Source: Plectrocnemia conspersa (lineage: Eukaryota; Arthropoda; Insecta; Trichoptera; Polycentropodidae). From it: 64,000 nucleotides of DNA. A program made the translations under genes and the position numbers. This document shows positions 22,589-33,491 of this stretch, piece by piece. The DNA lies in the NCBI GenBank assembly GCA_009617715.1, contig VTFK01000350.1, positions 124,001 through 188,000 on the forward strand, read 5' to 3'. The first letter of the stretch is position 1. Each line of letters starts with the position of its first letter. Below the pieces are notes generated by a model. The model was not told where the DNA came from. It saw nothing but the letters and a program-made list of their open reading frames with translations, and did not search any database.

Positions 22589-23251
22589 TAGGGATTCCAA
22601 TCCCGGGATCCCGAATCCCGGGATCCCGGGATCCCGGACGATTTTCAATACCCGATGAGTCCCGGGATTATAAAACATAATCCCGAATTTTTCGGATTGG
22701 TTGATTTATCAAGCACAATCGAATTATTATTGACAACATCGTTATATTTCGTGTACAAACTTGCGCGAGTTGCACATGTCATCTGTGAATCTTTGAGGCT
22801 GTCAGTCTGAACGTGCTTTTTCAGCAGCAGGCTGCTTAGGAACCAAAATCAGATCATGGCTAAATGATAAAACACTTGATGCTTTGATGTTACTTCGTGA
22901 GTTTATTCAAAATAATGTTTTCAATTAATTGTGTCTATGAATGTACATAGTATGTACATACATTGTCAAAAGTTCATTTTTTTCTTCTCAAATAAATATA
23001 TAAGACCTTCCCTTTTTTATTTTTATTATATTATTTTCTATTTTAAGTCCAAGACTAAAATTATACGTACTTTATACATTGTACGTTATAAAAAACAGAT
23101 GTAAAAATATATTGGATTATTCATTTTAAATTATTTTTGTCGATAAAATAACATGAAAATTATCCCGGGACTGGTCCCGGGATCCCGGGATCGACTAATT
23201 GCAATACCGAAATCCCGGGATCAAAATTTTGGCCCGGGATTGGAATCCCTA
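22589..23251 (+). mobile_element. hAT element, internally deleted, with perfect 8-bp target duplication
   Basis: The ends are TAGGGATTCCAATCCCGGGA and its near-complement ending GGGATTGGAATCCCTA. The flanks are identical 8-bp copies, CTTGTGAC, at 22581-22588 and 23252-23259. Both subterminal regions carry repeated GGGATCCCGGGATCC-type blocks. A plus-strand coding remnant at 22803-22928 holds the hAT C-terminal dimerisation motif SERAFSAAGCLGTKIRS followed by LNDKTLDALMLLREFI. Most of the transposase is missing. The intact target duplication suggests a fairly recent insertion into Tigger copy A. Confidence 0.92.
22803..22928 (+). pseudogene. hAT transposase C-terminal dimerisation fragment
   Basis: About 41 codons ending at a natural TAA. 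It contains the conserved SER-x-FS-x-AG and KTLDAL-x-LL signatures of the hAT C-terminal domain, which mediates transposase multimerisation. An in-frame TGA and loss of similarity lie just upstream. Confidence 0.88.
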
Positions 23252-23639
23252 CTTGTGACTAATGTAATTGTTAGTATCTTATTCACTTGTATTCTCACTA
23301 TCACTGCCTTCCTCTTGTGTTTGAGTGACAATAGATCATTTTAATCGCGATCAAACTACTCGATGTTTTCCCGATCGACATTTTAAATTTCCTATTAATC
23401 TGTATATTTCAGATACATGTATCACTTGCCGCAGTCTCAGTATTTTTACGTTAGGAAGAATCTTTCTCCACGATCGACCAAGTGTTACTGGCTTTACTTT
23501 TGACCATTAATCGAAAGTGCCCTGTAGCTTCCACTAGAAACTAGTGGTGATGACTTAGAAGAAGAATGGAGATCAGATACTAGATTCTAGAACATCACTG
23601 TGAATCAGATATTGTTGATAGGTTTAGCAAATTTCTTGC

Positions 23640-24420
23640 AAAACGACAAGAGCAGTTTCATTCACTACGCTCGCGATTTAACTCCATCCGTCCGATTATC
23701 GCCTTGTTTGGCGATAAAAAGAGGCGAAAACGAACCGGTAGCGTAACAGGAAGACGTGGAATCATTCACAATATGGCTCGCCGGAAACGAATCGAAACCG
23801 CAGCTATAACGAGCCTCGGTGATATGTGGCACGGAACGTGGCCGAATGCAACAACACACGCAGCATTTGACCGGACACTTTCGGACCGAAGATGCGGCGA
23901 GGAAGTGTCCGTCGCGTGCTGCAACTTGTTTTGGAACATCCGGCAGCGCCGGCTGCTTCCGCCACCGAGCATTAACGACTTCTTTATCTGGAAGGAAGCT
24001 ATTTCCTCCGAAATGGTGAAATCCAGCCGCACACGTGAACCGGACGCGTGGCCACTAAACTGGCCACACAGGCGGCAGCATCCGAGAAGACACTTTTTTC
24101 CTCTTATACAACAATCATCATCAACGCGAACGAGCGAGGAATGATCCAGCATCTACATATTTATCAATGGCCAAATTCTCGACTCGAACGTCTCATTCAT
24201 AAAACGTACTACAATCATCTTGACACTGGCGTGGAAAAAAAGGGGTACACAACGCGTGCTCACACACACTTGCGCGTGCGTAGCGCCTCGCAGATGAACC
24301 TCCGGAGGGATCGCCAACTGTCGGTCGGCGGACGCTGGCTATATAATTTATTGCAGTTTAATATAGAGCGGCTGAAATGCGTGGACGTAGGATATGATCG
24401 AGAATTTAAATAGCGGATAT
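23640..24420. promoter_or_regulatory. Extended GC-rich block with long open frames on both strands
   Basis: A 780-bp GC/CpG-rich region. On the plus strand an ATG at 23773 (context CACAATATGG) opens a frame to 24144, about 123 codons, Arg/Ser/His-rich, ending SSSTRTSEE. On the minus strand a 128-codon frame covers 23766-24152. Neither shows a domain, membrane segment or signal peptide. Opposed open frames in GC-rich DNA argue for composition rather than coding. A promoter or first-exon region of a gene outside this interval is possible. Confidence 0.3.
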
Positions 24421-24867
24421 TAGCTACATAAGTTGTGGGCGTGACGCGCGGAGACAGATTGAGGAAGTATCATGTTTGTATATCAAAATACGATTTTAAA
24501 AATAATCGAACGTAATTCTTCATATATTCATTTCCGGTATCATACCTCAAGACTTATTTTGAAAATGTAGCAATATTTGGTTGTAACGTATAATATAGAT
24601 AAGTTCATAGAAATGAGGCGAAGGAAATGACTCATTCCAAAACTAAAGAAATCTCATTGAAGTGAATACGATAAGGTAAATTTTGTAACATTCGACTCAT
24701 TTATTGCGTGATCAGCATATAAACACGTCAATTGAGATTGCATCAAGGAGAAAATTGAATATTAAGAACCATCAAAATAAAGTATATCACAAAACAAGAA
24801 AAAATATTAAATCCAAAGTAAACGTGGAACGTTCCCCTTCCAAGACTAAAAGTGACTCTTTGGAGTA

Positions 24868-26307
24868 CAGTGTACTCTCCGTTATCCGGGCTAATGCTGA
24901 GGAAGAAAGGCAAGGATAATCGAAACTACCAATTTTTATTTGGTCTTAAAATATGTACTTATAATATATTAACAACACAGACTATTATTGCTTTTGAGAA
25001 TATCTAAATAATTTTCGAATATCAGTACAATATTTTTCAAGAGCTATTATATCGTTTGTCGATGTAGTTAACGATGTAATTTTCAGTGTCGTCTTTTGAC
25101 TAATGTAATTGTTAGTATCTGCTTTACTTGTTTGAGTGACAATAGAAACAATATCCGCATCATTCAAGCATTGAAAAATCGGATCATTCTGCATTGAAAA
25201 ATCGCGATCAAACTGCTCCTTGATGTTCCGATCGACTTTTTAAAAGCATTTTAAATTTTCCATAAATCTGCGCATTCCAGATATTTTGCTTCAGAACTCA
25301 ATTCATCCATTTTTTAGTTAAGAATTTTTCTCTACGATCGAACAGGTGTTACTTGCTTTACTTTTGACCAAGATGTGTTATTCCCTGCATAACATTCAAT
25401 ATCGTATTTTTTCCCAGAAATTGATCAAGATTTTTGAATAGAAGAATTTTGATAAGACTAGAACGTAAGGGGCAAATTGGGAAATTTGTCCCCTTTGAAT
25501 TTGGGCAGAAAAATGCATGTCATGTGATGAAATACTATGAATCTTAATAAAATCGAAATATTAAATAAAAAACGAACACTGACTGGCCAATTTTTGCCCC
25601 CTCCCCTCTATGAAAAAAGCTGAAATAGCGTTCCTGATTGTGAACCAGAAATTCTTGGGTTATCCCTCATATTTTAAAATATGAATTCAATGAAAGTTCT
25701 AAAATTAATTACAGTTTTAGAAATTTCATTAGGTCAAGTCAAAAAATAAACTAAGCCAACTCATCTCTAAGGAGAAAATACGTGGAAGAAGAAGAACAGA
25801 AGTAAAATATAATAGCTATCATTACCGGTACTACAGACTTCAGATGTAAGAGTATCGGTCAAAGTATATTCAAACCTAATTTTGGTCAATAGGAGGGCGC
25901 AAAAACAATTATCACTTCTCAGAAGTCAAAATTTTACGTCAAAAGCAATATTTTTAAATAAAGTCAAACGAAATATTTTATTAGAAATCATTTCAATGGT
26001 TTATCCGCATTTTGGTGTTTCCCCATGGCATAAAAATTGAATAGTTATCCTTACTGATATTACTACGAATTTTGATATAACAGGACAGATCAAAGTATTC
26101 AAACTGAATTTTGGTCAATAGGAGAGCGCAAAAACAATCGTTTTTTGCGTCCTAAACAAAAATAATTTTTATTTCAGTCCCCTGAATAATCATCAGTCTT
26201 TTTTTCAGAAAAAGATAAATTTTATGAATTTCAAATTTTCCAAACCGACGCGTATTTTCATTAAAAAAACAGATAATCCGCACTCGAATAATCGAGAGTA
26301 TACACTG
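24868..26307 (-). mobile_element. pogo/Tigger element, copy B, with both ends and TA duplication
   Basis: The left end CAGTGTACTCTCCGTTATCC starts right after TA (24866-24867). The right end, ...ATAATCGAGAGTATACACTG, is followed by TA (26308-26309). The 1440-bp interior has, on the minus strand (24985-25194), a jerky-like C-terminal piece including NDADIVSIVTQ and KYCTDIRKLFRYSQK. The catalytic domain is missing; instead 25440-26160 holds the dispersed repeat also found at 3.2-4.3 kb. The copy is non-autonomous. Confidence 0.88.
25470..26160. repeat. Copy of the 3.2-4.3 kb dispersed repeat, internally duplicated
   Basis: Blocks such as AATCTTAATAAAATCGAAAT, GAACCAGAAATTCTTGGGTT and AATGAAAGTTCTAAAATTAA match counterparts at 3298, 3411 and 3800. 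A sub-block containing TTTTGGTCAATAGGAG occurs twice, near 25885 and 26112, each preceded by an ATAG-x-x-ATC-x-TTA word. The first copy also matches 4060-4135 in reverse complement. Confidence 0.7.
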
Positions 26308-26391
26308 TATTTGGTAGAAGATCATCGGCTACCACAACATAAACATAAAAAAGTGGAGAAATTGATTCGAGAAAATGTCACACTGAAATAA

Positions 26392-27448
26392 AACCGATTA
26401 GAAATAATCATATTTGTATCCAATGACTATCTTAAAAAAATTATGTCGAGATGTCTCATGAAAAAGTTTACTCAATGTGGATATTGTGAATACTGAAGCT
26501 ACTGTATATGATGTTCTTGACAATATTTTCGATAAAATCCTTTTTAGATTTTACTTAAATATAATGAAGAAAAGGCGCACTACTTAAAAAAACTAGAAAA
26601 AATCTAATGATCAATTTTGACACCAATGACTACTTATTTTTAGTGTTATGGTTGAATATTTAAAAAATCAATTTAATTTTGTCCCTCCAATGCTTCTGCG
26701 TGAACTATCTACTGTCATTTTATATTTCTTTATATCTCTATGCAATATAAAGTATTCACACGTAAACGATATCACGAATGAAATGAAGCGTGTCCGCGTT
26801 GTGCTCCCCTGGATCATTCAGCTACTGGTATGGGATCCCAAGACGAATCTCGAGCCAGATGAATAATAGCCATGGGAGCCGTAGGACCGCCTGAGAAATA
26901 GGCGAGACCATAGTCTACACAGGAAGCGCCGGGGTGTTTGAACTTCAGCCGCTGCTTGTCTGCGGATTATTCACCCAAGACAGTTTTTACGCGAACCAAG
27001 CACGCGATCCGCGAGACGAAACGTACAGACAGACACGAAACGCGTTTACGAATGTGAGAAAATCTAAAACGGCGGCGATGAAGTCATTAAGAGACTTGCA
27101 CGCTCGATTGATAGAATTTTCCAGAAAAATTGCTCTCACATGACCCACATACGGTAAAAAGCTTTACAGCTCATGCGATATGCTAATGATAATTGATATT
27201 TCATGTACACTGTTTGATTCGGAAGAAATAATCTAGATGGTAGGATTTCCCGGAAAATCTCTTTTATTTTTCACATACGAGGAGAAGTAGACGAACTCGC
27301 AGAATCGAGGTAAAGCTACTCATAAAGTGAGATGTCTAACAATTGGTTCAATAGATATTTAGTAATCAGCGAGTCAACATATAATTTTATGTTCAAGAGT
27401 GCAACATGGGGAAAATTTAATCAATAGCAATCATGAAGCTCCATTAAA
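26392..27448. other. No supported gene; weak protein-like runs and a GC-richer patch
   Basis: Near 26465-26570 a plus-strand frame contains VDIVNTEATVYDVLDNIFDK, plausible protein composition but without a family. ATG frames at 26648-26866 and, in a GC-richer patch, 26934-27143 have no motifs. These could be remnants linked to the split frame just upstream. Confidence 0.3.
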
Positions 27449-27547
27449 ATGAGTTGTAAGTATTATGTATACGGGAAACGTTTTACTTCTAGACGATCAT
27501 ATACAAGTGGTGGAATCTTCTATCATCGCTTCCAGAAGGATTTTTGA
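27449..27547 (+). pseudogene. THAP-like N-terminal fragment (tentative)
   Basis: A 32-codon ATG frame reads MSCKYYVYGKRFTSRRSYTS and ends GGIFYHRFQKDF before a TGA. A Cys-led start, a gap, then (G)-I-x-F/Y-H-R-F-x-K-D is the pattern of THAP zinc-binding domains. The second zinc-binding Cys of the opening pair is not obvious and the frame ends early; reading past the stop gives a Trp- and Lys-containing stretch. Weak. Confidence 0.25.
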
Positions 27548-27689
27548 CGCTACTACAGTAAAAAACCAGTGAAATGTGGATACTGGAAATGGCTACGCCG
27601 TTTCGGAGTTGAGACGACTTTATGGCAAAACATATTACTGTCGATCACACTAGGAGTCAGTACAAGTAGCACACCACTTCCTAAGATGT

Positions 27690-28626
27690 TTAAGGTCGCA
27701 TTATCGACTGGAGAGATCATGGTCACAATCTTGGATGCTGAGAGGATCTTGAGTATCGATTATTGCGATGATAACAATTTTCTCAATTCCATCAGCAATT
27801 TTACTCGCAGCTTAATTTTGGATTTGCAATAAATGCTTTACAGGATTTAGGTCTGGTGTCTGTATAGGCCATCCTAAATGTGTCAAATCCTTTGACGTAA
27901 ACAATCCCTGTTTGTTTTTAGCGAATTATGGCACGCATGGAGCGTTTTCTTGCTGGAATCAGATGGTGGCGAGGTCTGTGCTTGGAAATATTTCCCAGGA
28001 ATCCATTAAATTGGATTCCAACATTAAAATATAAATGTCACTATTCATACTACCCTCGCAAGTGTACAGGTTTCCTACACCTGTGCTGTCATGCAACCCC
28101 AGACCATAACGCTTCCGCCAAGTATTTGACTTTGGGTGCTACGCAATCAGTTAGATATTCTTCTCCGTACTACACCAGGGGTCCCAAAATTTAAAAAGTA
28201 TGATTATTTAAAAAAATTACTGCTTTAGAAATTTTAGAATAAATTAAGTGCTTAATATTGTTTATATTAATCAATTTTAGTTTAAAATTACTTTAGAGTT
28301 AGATGCATCGGACCAAATGATTTTCACCCAATCTTCAAATGTTCAAGCTCGGTGTTTTCGGGCCCACTCTAACCATCGAATTTTATTTATTCAGTGTCAG
28401 ACTTTATAACCTTTTGTCCCACATCGTTGAGCCTGCTTCTAACCGTCTGCAAAAATTCTCTGTTTGCAGAGATTTCAGCAGCCAATTTTGAAGATGTTTT
28501 TCGATGATTTTTAAGGTACTCCCGAACCAACATTCAATCTTCGCGTTCTTGCAGTTCTTGGCTTTGATTTGTAAGAACCACATTCATTGAACCGTTTCAA
28601 AGCATTTTGGACAGTGCGTCGTAAAC
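27690..28626 (-). pseudogene. Tc1-like transposase, decayed
   Basis: On the minus strand from 28626 downwards: LRRTVQNALKRFNECGSYKS (N-terminal HTH/linker), RSRLNDVGQK, a W-A-R-K-H-like stretch around 28340, then GGSVMVWGCMT near 28085-28119 and TPDLNPVKHL near 27833-27860, the equivalent of the SPDLNPIE block that follows the second Asp. FQQEN-x-P marks the DN-x-P site, with its Asp changed to Glu. Several frame shifts and stops make it non-functional. Terminal repeats were not identified. Confidence 0.88.
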
Positions 28627-28640
28627 AATTAAAGTGCTTA

Positions 28641-30045
28641 TTAATTTACGATATATTTAGGCAATAATATGCAAAATCACGCAATTGAAAATAATGGTCA
28701 CTTTAGCGAGACTAAACAATTAAACTTGCAATTTTTTTTAAAACTCAAGTGAGCAATTAAAAATGATAAATTCAATTAAAACCACCTGCTAAAATATTTC
28801 GGTGAGACTATGCACTTGTAATGAGTTACACGCCATTTTAAGGGATGCCCCATATTATGGCGAAGGCTGTAGGAATAGCTGAATTACAAAAGACATTAAA
28901 AAACGCTATCTTTGGTTGAAAATGTGCAGGAATTCTTTAATTATTATGGAAACCGTGCGTGCCATTAATCTATTTATATTGTAGCGTGAAATTCTAAAGA
29001 ATTTCACGATAATTATATAAATTCATTGGACAGTAAATGATAATAAGCTTTAAATGTACCTTCAACAGCTTAACGTTAAATTTAAATAATTGGCACCTCG
29101 AGCAAGCACACGTGCATTATAAACCTCGGTGAAAATTCACATAACTTAATTGCTTTAAAAAAACGCAAAATAAACTAATTAGGATTGAAAACTCTAAAAT
29201 GTTTCATAATAGCGTTTTTAGATTATCTATACGAGTTTTTAAGAATAATAATAAATTATCTGAATAATTAACTTGAATGCTTTTTTAATAACTTATTTTT
29301 TGCTTGAAATCCCCCAGTTTAGAACAAAAATAGGTTTAGAGCGAACGTAACTGAAACCCGTAATTTGAATAAGTGGACAGATAGGCATATATACATACGT
29401 ATTACGAAAGATAGAGATAGAGCTTCTCAAAGCGTGCAACAATTTCTCTATAAAATTCACATTAGTCTAATTGAATATTTTCACTTACCGTGACGGAGAT
29501 CAAAGACGATAAATTCACTCAAGAAACTGTAACAAAAAAACAAATTATTACGTTAGTTAATTATTTTTAAAAAAAAGTACGATTACACAAATTATGTTTT
29601 ATTTAATCTATGATAATGCAAGAATTTGTACGTTTAGTTATAAATATATTTATATTACGTCACAAGTTTTATTAACTGATAACGTGACGCGTTTAATTTT
29701 TTTGTAGTAATTAATTAGAGTGGAGTTAAAGCTAATATTCTGGATGTATTTCTGTTAAATGAAACACTGCGAGCCACAGTTGTAGGGTCGCAGGTAATAC
29801 TAAGTGGCGACGAAAAGTTACCTCACCTTCATAATTAAATCAATAGGCTTTAGCGTTCGAGGCGCGCTTCATATTCATGAGTTCCGAAGTAAATTACTTT
29901 CAATGGCCCATTTGCAACGTCTTTCCCCCTCGACACTGTGACCGGGTTTGTTGTTATTCATAAACAGTGCAGCTAAGTATCGCACAATGGCAGTTTAAAG
30001 TTCGTCAACTTTTGCGCGTGCCAAACGGGCGCCAGACGCTCGGCG
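28641..30045. other. AT-rich DNA, no gene seen
   Basis: AT-rich sequence with no clear element ends. GC content rises from about 29860 into the inverted-repeat region that follows. Confidence 0.5.
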
Positions 30046-30192
30046 GCCTCTCGGCTGTGTAATGAGATACACCGAGACAGAACATAGAAAAGGATCCATC
30101 CGAGGGGGTTACCCTCATCTAATTGATGCAAAAACTCGCCGTAACGACCCGGAGAGTCGGACACGAAAGAAGAAGCCACACAGCCGAGAGGC
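30046..30192. repeat. 15-bp perfect inverted repeat in a GC-richer block
   Basis: GCCTCTCGGCTGTGT at 30046-30060 is the exact reverse complement of ACACAGCCGAGAGGC at 30178-30192, with a 117-bp interior that itself holds a small GAGGG/CCCTC hairpin near 30102-30116. GC-rich arms of this length are unlikely by chance here. It could be a structured RNA stem or a decayed short inverted-repeat element. Confidence 0.6.
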
Positions 30193-30485
30193 TTGATTGT
30201 TTCGCGACGCTAATCTCCCATCGGGTTTTATGTATGGGATCAACGCCAATCAAACATTCACACGAGACGAGTACGTTTTGCACTCACACTATTTTCATTT
30301 TAATTATTTAATCGATTAAGTATTTAATTGCATGTCCGCTTTCAGCCCCGCTTTCTCTATGGCAAACGGTTTCGGATCCCATACGGTTTTAGTACATAAA
30401 TTTTTATTTTTCAATTGTATATTCACTCATTAAGATACAGCCTTGGTAATTATTGCGAGGCACCTTATAAAATAAATATATATAG
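30193..30485. other. No gene seen
   Basis: Composition falls back to AT-rich. Nothing supported. Confidence 0.45.
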
Positions 30486-31911
30486 AGCATAAAATATCAG
30501 GCCAAGAACTGGAAGAAAACGAATGACAACTACCCAGTGAAACGAGAAATGTATCCAAGCATCATTTCACCACTACCGCTGAGTCGTAGACGTGTCAAAG
30601 AAATGGGACTTAAAATATAATTAATTAAGAATGTAAGCTGTTTTCTTATACTTAATATCGATGTCGTTTTAAATGGTTAAGTTTTATGGTGTTCTGTATG
30701 TGGGTTAAAAGTAGGAAAGCAATTTAACATGAGGTTACACTGTAGGAGTGGAGGTAAGAATAATGTTTATATGAATGATACACCTAAAACGCAATTTTAA
30801 TTTATTTTTTGAAATAATTTATGCCTTTAACAACACAATATTCCTTGTCAACAAAGTGTGCATCGAAGGAGTTGGCGTTCTTGAATGAGCCTAAACAACT
30901 TTTATGATATTTTATAAAACAGCATATTTAAAATTTGTCTGTGGAAAAAAATAATATCTGTATGGAGAAGTCCCTCTAACGATATAATTCAAAGGCTCTA
31001 TTGGACAGGACATTTAATTGAATAGGAGGTAAAATATTCCTAAGACATGACTGAAGAGGATAGCAACTTCTAGGAGATCTCTCGGATCTATGCTACGCTG
31101 GAAGGAAAGTGGCATCAGACGCTGCTTTGGTAGGAGGATTAAATTTAGGATTTAGATATGTGAATCATTTTCGTGGTAGATTTTCGGAAAATTTTACCAT
31201 TGAGCAAATAATGTCCGAATATGTATTTCTAAGTTAGGTAAAATAAGGCAAAGCCAAAATTTCGATGAATCAAATACATATCCATAAATAGGCAATATGT
31301 GATAGTTATACAATCAAGATACTGCTCAAAAGAAAATGTAGCTTGTTAAGCGAATGAGTAAAGTGCGAGAAAGGTATGAAACATTAATTTAACCATAGGT
31401 AAAAAAATCATTATTTGAGTAACTATATATATAATTTATGAAAATGATTCAGACATACAATTTATCACAATTATTGCAACTTTTTAGATATATGCTTTGT
31501 TATCTTCTTTTGAATAATTCATAAAACAAGGCTAACTTCTAAATTCTTAAATTACAAAAATGGTATTTGAATTAGTGGAAACATTCTTAATTATCTTCCT
31601 ATATAAATAATTTAGCTAAGTTAGCCACTCGTTTGCTGTAAGTGTAAATTAACTTCACTCCCACTATTCTGATAGATATGCTACGTAAATCTTACATCTG
31701 CAAAATAACTAATGCTCATAAAAAAAGCGTCTCAGAAAAAAAATTTGACGACTCTATAAATACTGAAAAATATCATTTTGTTTGGGGACCTGCCAGAGAA
31801 GAAAATATAAGCGAACAAACTAATATGGTTATAAAAAAATAAAAAGTGCTTCGGAAGAACAATTCAGGATATGTAGAGATAGTAGGACCTTATTCATATG
31901 GTTATTGGTAG
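30486..31911 (+). pseudogene. Broken protein-coding locus of unknown family
   Basis: A chain of plus-strand blocks with protein-like composition, separated by stops and frame changes: 30486-30620 (YPSIISPLPLSRRRVKEMGL); 30681-30800 (CSVCGLKVGKQFNMRLHC); 30821-30907 (ATG, STKCASKELAFLNEPKQLL); 30904-30954 (FYKTAYLKFVCGKK); 30957-31025 (RSPSNDIIQRLYWTGHLIE); 31064-31237 (57 codons, including ASDAALVGGLNLGFRYVNHF); 31228-31287 (KLGKIRQSQNFDESN); 31648-31842 (ATG at 31678, including TEKYHFVWGPAREENISEQT); 31843-31911, same frame after a TAA (KNNSGYVEIVGPYSYGYW). Residues rare in AT-rich chance frames (Gly, Ala, Pro, Trp) are frequent. No known domain was recognised; host pseudogene, transposon or integrated virus are all possible. 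Confidence 0.5.
31678..31842 (+). CDS. 54-codon ATG frame inside the broken locus
   Basis: The longest single block with its own ATG in this locus. It starts MLRKSYICKI and is rich in Lys, Glu and Ser, with no signal peptide or membrane span. The reading phase continues after its TAA for another 22 protein-like codons, which suggests that the TAA is a disabling mutation rather than a natural end. Confidence 0.35.
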   Translation: MLRKSYICKITNAHKKSVSEKKFDDSINTEKYHFVWGPAREENISEQTNMVIKK

Positions 31912-32099
31912 ATTACTTTTTTATATTTATTTCTATATTCATTGACAATTAATAAAGAGCTTCGAATACATAAAATAGACGATTGAAATGCACAGTGTTA
32001 AAGGAAAGCAGAGACGAATGATAGTGACTCAAATATAGTGATGAAGAAGCACTAAGTGATTCTAATGTGGAATTGTACTGTAATGCTGCTTTTCTACTG
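31912..32099. other. No gene seen
   Basis: AT-rich spacer after the broken locus. Confidence 0.45.
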
Positions 32100-32500
32100 A
32101 GGTTTCTGTGACCCATAAACGCCCATCCGCCCTTATCTGTGGTTTTGCGTCAACAATGACAATACCAAAGTCGGAATCGCCTTTTGGCCGTCGAACAAAG
32201 AACACTTGCATTTCACACCGGCGCAGTGCAATATTGTTATCGCAATGCATTCAGCTCAACTCTGGCAGTTTAGCGAGCTCTCCGCCCGGTGGGGGCCAAC
32301 AGGGGTGGCGTGTACTTCATATTATTTAATCTCTTGAATAAATTTCAATTTCACGGACAAGTTCGCCGGTTCGATTCAATGAGCCCGCATGGTATAACCG
32401 GCACAATGCTCGACTACCGCAGCTGGACGAGTTAATGGTCACCTCGGCGTTACTTGGCACCGCCAGTCAAACGGGGGCCGACGCTTTGGACCCTTTTTCT
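32100..32500. other. GC-richer block without coding signal
   Basis: Balanced composition with several CpGs. Short opposed frames (32062-32250 minus, 32108-32329 plus) have no motif. A GGTTCGATTCA word near 32369 resembles a tRNA T-arm, but no cloverleaf was found around it. Possibly regulatory. Confidence 0.3.
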
Positions 32501-33483
32501 TCAGCCCTATCATTATACTGACAATTAGGCTATGTAATGCGCGCCTAAACACATATATGCACGCACATTTAAAACAAACGCATTATCCCGAGATGCAATT
32601 AAAAATTGAGACACCGAATTGAGTTACCCTCGATCGTTCTGAAAAAACAAAGCGATCCATCATTCGATACGTTCTAGGACAGTGGCGTCCTGTAATACAT
32701 CAACGCTGGTACGTCAGGACATCGCTGATTTATTATTATTAAAATTTGAAGCGGCCGCTTCGCGCGTTACATTGTGCAATGTCCATCGCGACAATGGACA
32801 CACTAAAGTGGTACACAAGAGCAGCTCGCAGTTCAGACTTTGGTTCTCAGAACTATTCTCTAACCAGCAGAAGAGCATTATACTGACTGATTTATTGTTT
32901 CCCTTTGACCTACATTAGGGTTTGGGCTTGTGCAACGGCCATGTGGACCAAAACGGTACTGGCGAGTAAACTCAAATCGGCTCGGATGATCCTCGACGGA
33001 AGTATTTTTCTCGAATTAGTTCTAGGCAATTAGACAGGTGATTTCGGCTCGATTAACTCCGAAATGATTGATTTCGTTTAATCGATTTTTCTTACAACGA
33101 GTCTCATCAATATGCTCGTGACGCATGACGCGCGTAACGAATTAAGTGGAATTATTACACTGAGTGAGCAAACTTTCTGCGAGAAGTTTTCAAGAGACAA
33201 TCATACTCTCAATGAAAATCGCGACACAATAAAAACGGCGTTCATTCATGACGATGACGAGTCGTATGTGTATGCATGCAATTAATGATGTTTTCGTGAC
33301 GCAAATTGAGTATTGGCATTGTCTGAAAAAAAGATACAAGCAAAAGACTTTGGCCATTTTTTTACAATTTAATGAGCTATTTTTAGAACATACTTTATGG
33401 TGACACATATTAAGGTCATCAATTAATCCAATGTTTTTTAACCGATGTGTCGCGAGTATTTTTAAATTTCAGACAAACTAGTC
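32501..33483. other. Mixed composition, no gene seen
   Basis: GC-richer segments near 32740-32800 and 32920-33020 lie in AT-rich DNA. Frames 32682-32918 (plus) and 33190-33408 (minus) lack domains. Confidence 0.4.
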
Positions 33484-33491
33484 GTTTTATA

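Larger units (their letters stand above)
22313..23508 (-). mobile_element. pogo/Tigger element, copy A (truncated, carries a hAT)
   Basis: The left end at 22313 reads CAGTATACTCTCGATTATCT and continues as the family terminal repeat. Inside, minus-strand residues TLLNYIEQRGFEYNNIITLR and NIRTVIRNLL near 22470-22580 correspond to the C-terminal region of jerky/Tigger transposases. The sequence is interrupted by a hAT at 22589-23251 and resumes, matching copy B from 25098 up to about 23508, where similarity ends. No right terminal repeat was found, so the copy is truncated. Confidence 0.8.
24689..26391 (+). pseudogene. Unidentified reading frame split by Tigger copy B
   Basis: Left half: the frame open from 24689 runs to 24867 through residues such as ASRRKLNIKNHQNKVYHKTR and ERSPSKTKSDSLEY, with charged, protein-like composition. 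It meets the transposon at its TA target. Right half: after the second TA, from 26310, the same phase continues LVEDHRLPQHKHKKVEKLIR, then ENVTLK and stops at 26389-26391. Each side is open, in phase and lysine-rich, which suggests insertion into coding sequence. No start codon or upstream exon is certain and the family is not recognised. An AG at 24715-24716 could be a splice acceptor. Confidence 0.45.

Noticed and set aside
22610..22640. GGGATCCCGGGATCC blocks as a short CRISPR-like or satellite array
   Set aside because: They are the subterminal repeats of the hAT element at 22589-23251, with mirrored copies at the other end.
23704..24152. 146-codon plus and 128-codon minus frames
   Set aside because: They overlap almost completely on opposite strands and neither has a domain. 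The plus frame as delimited begins at TTG; the internal ATG frame is mentioned in the GC-rich block entry but not called as a gene.
27569..28194. Plus-strand frames of 87-88 codons at 27569-27832 and 27928-28194
   Set aside because: They are antisense to the Tc1-like transposase remnant, whose motifs read on the minus strand.
32350..32420. tRNA gene at GGTTCGATTCA
   Set aside because: No acceptor, D-arm or anticodon arm could be folded around the T-arm-like word.
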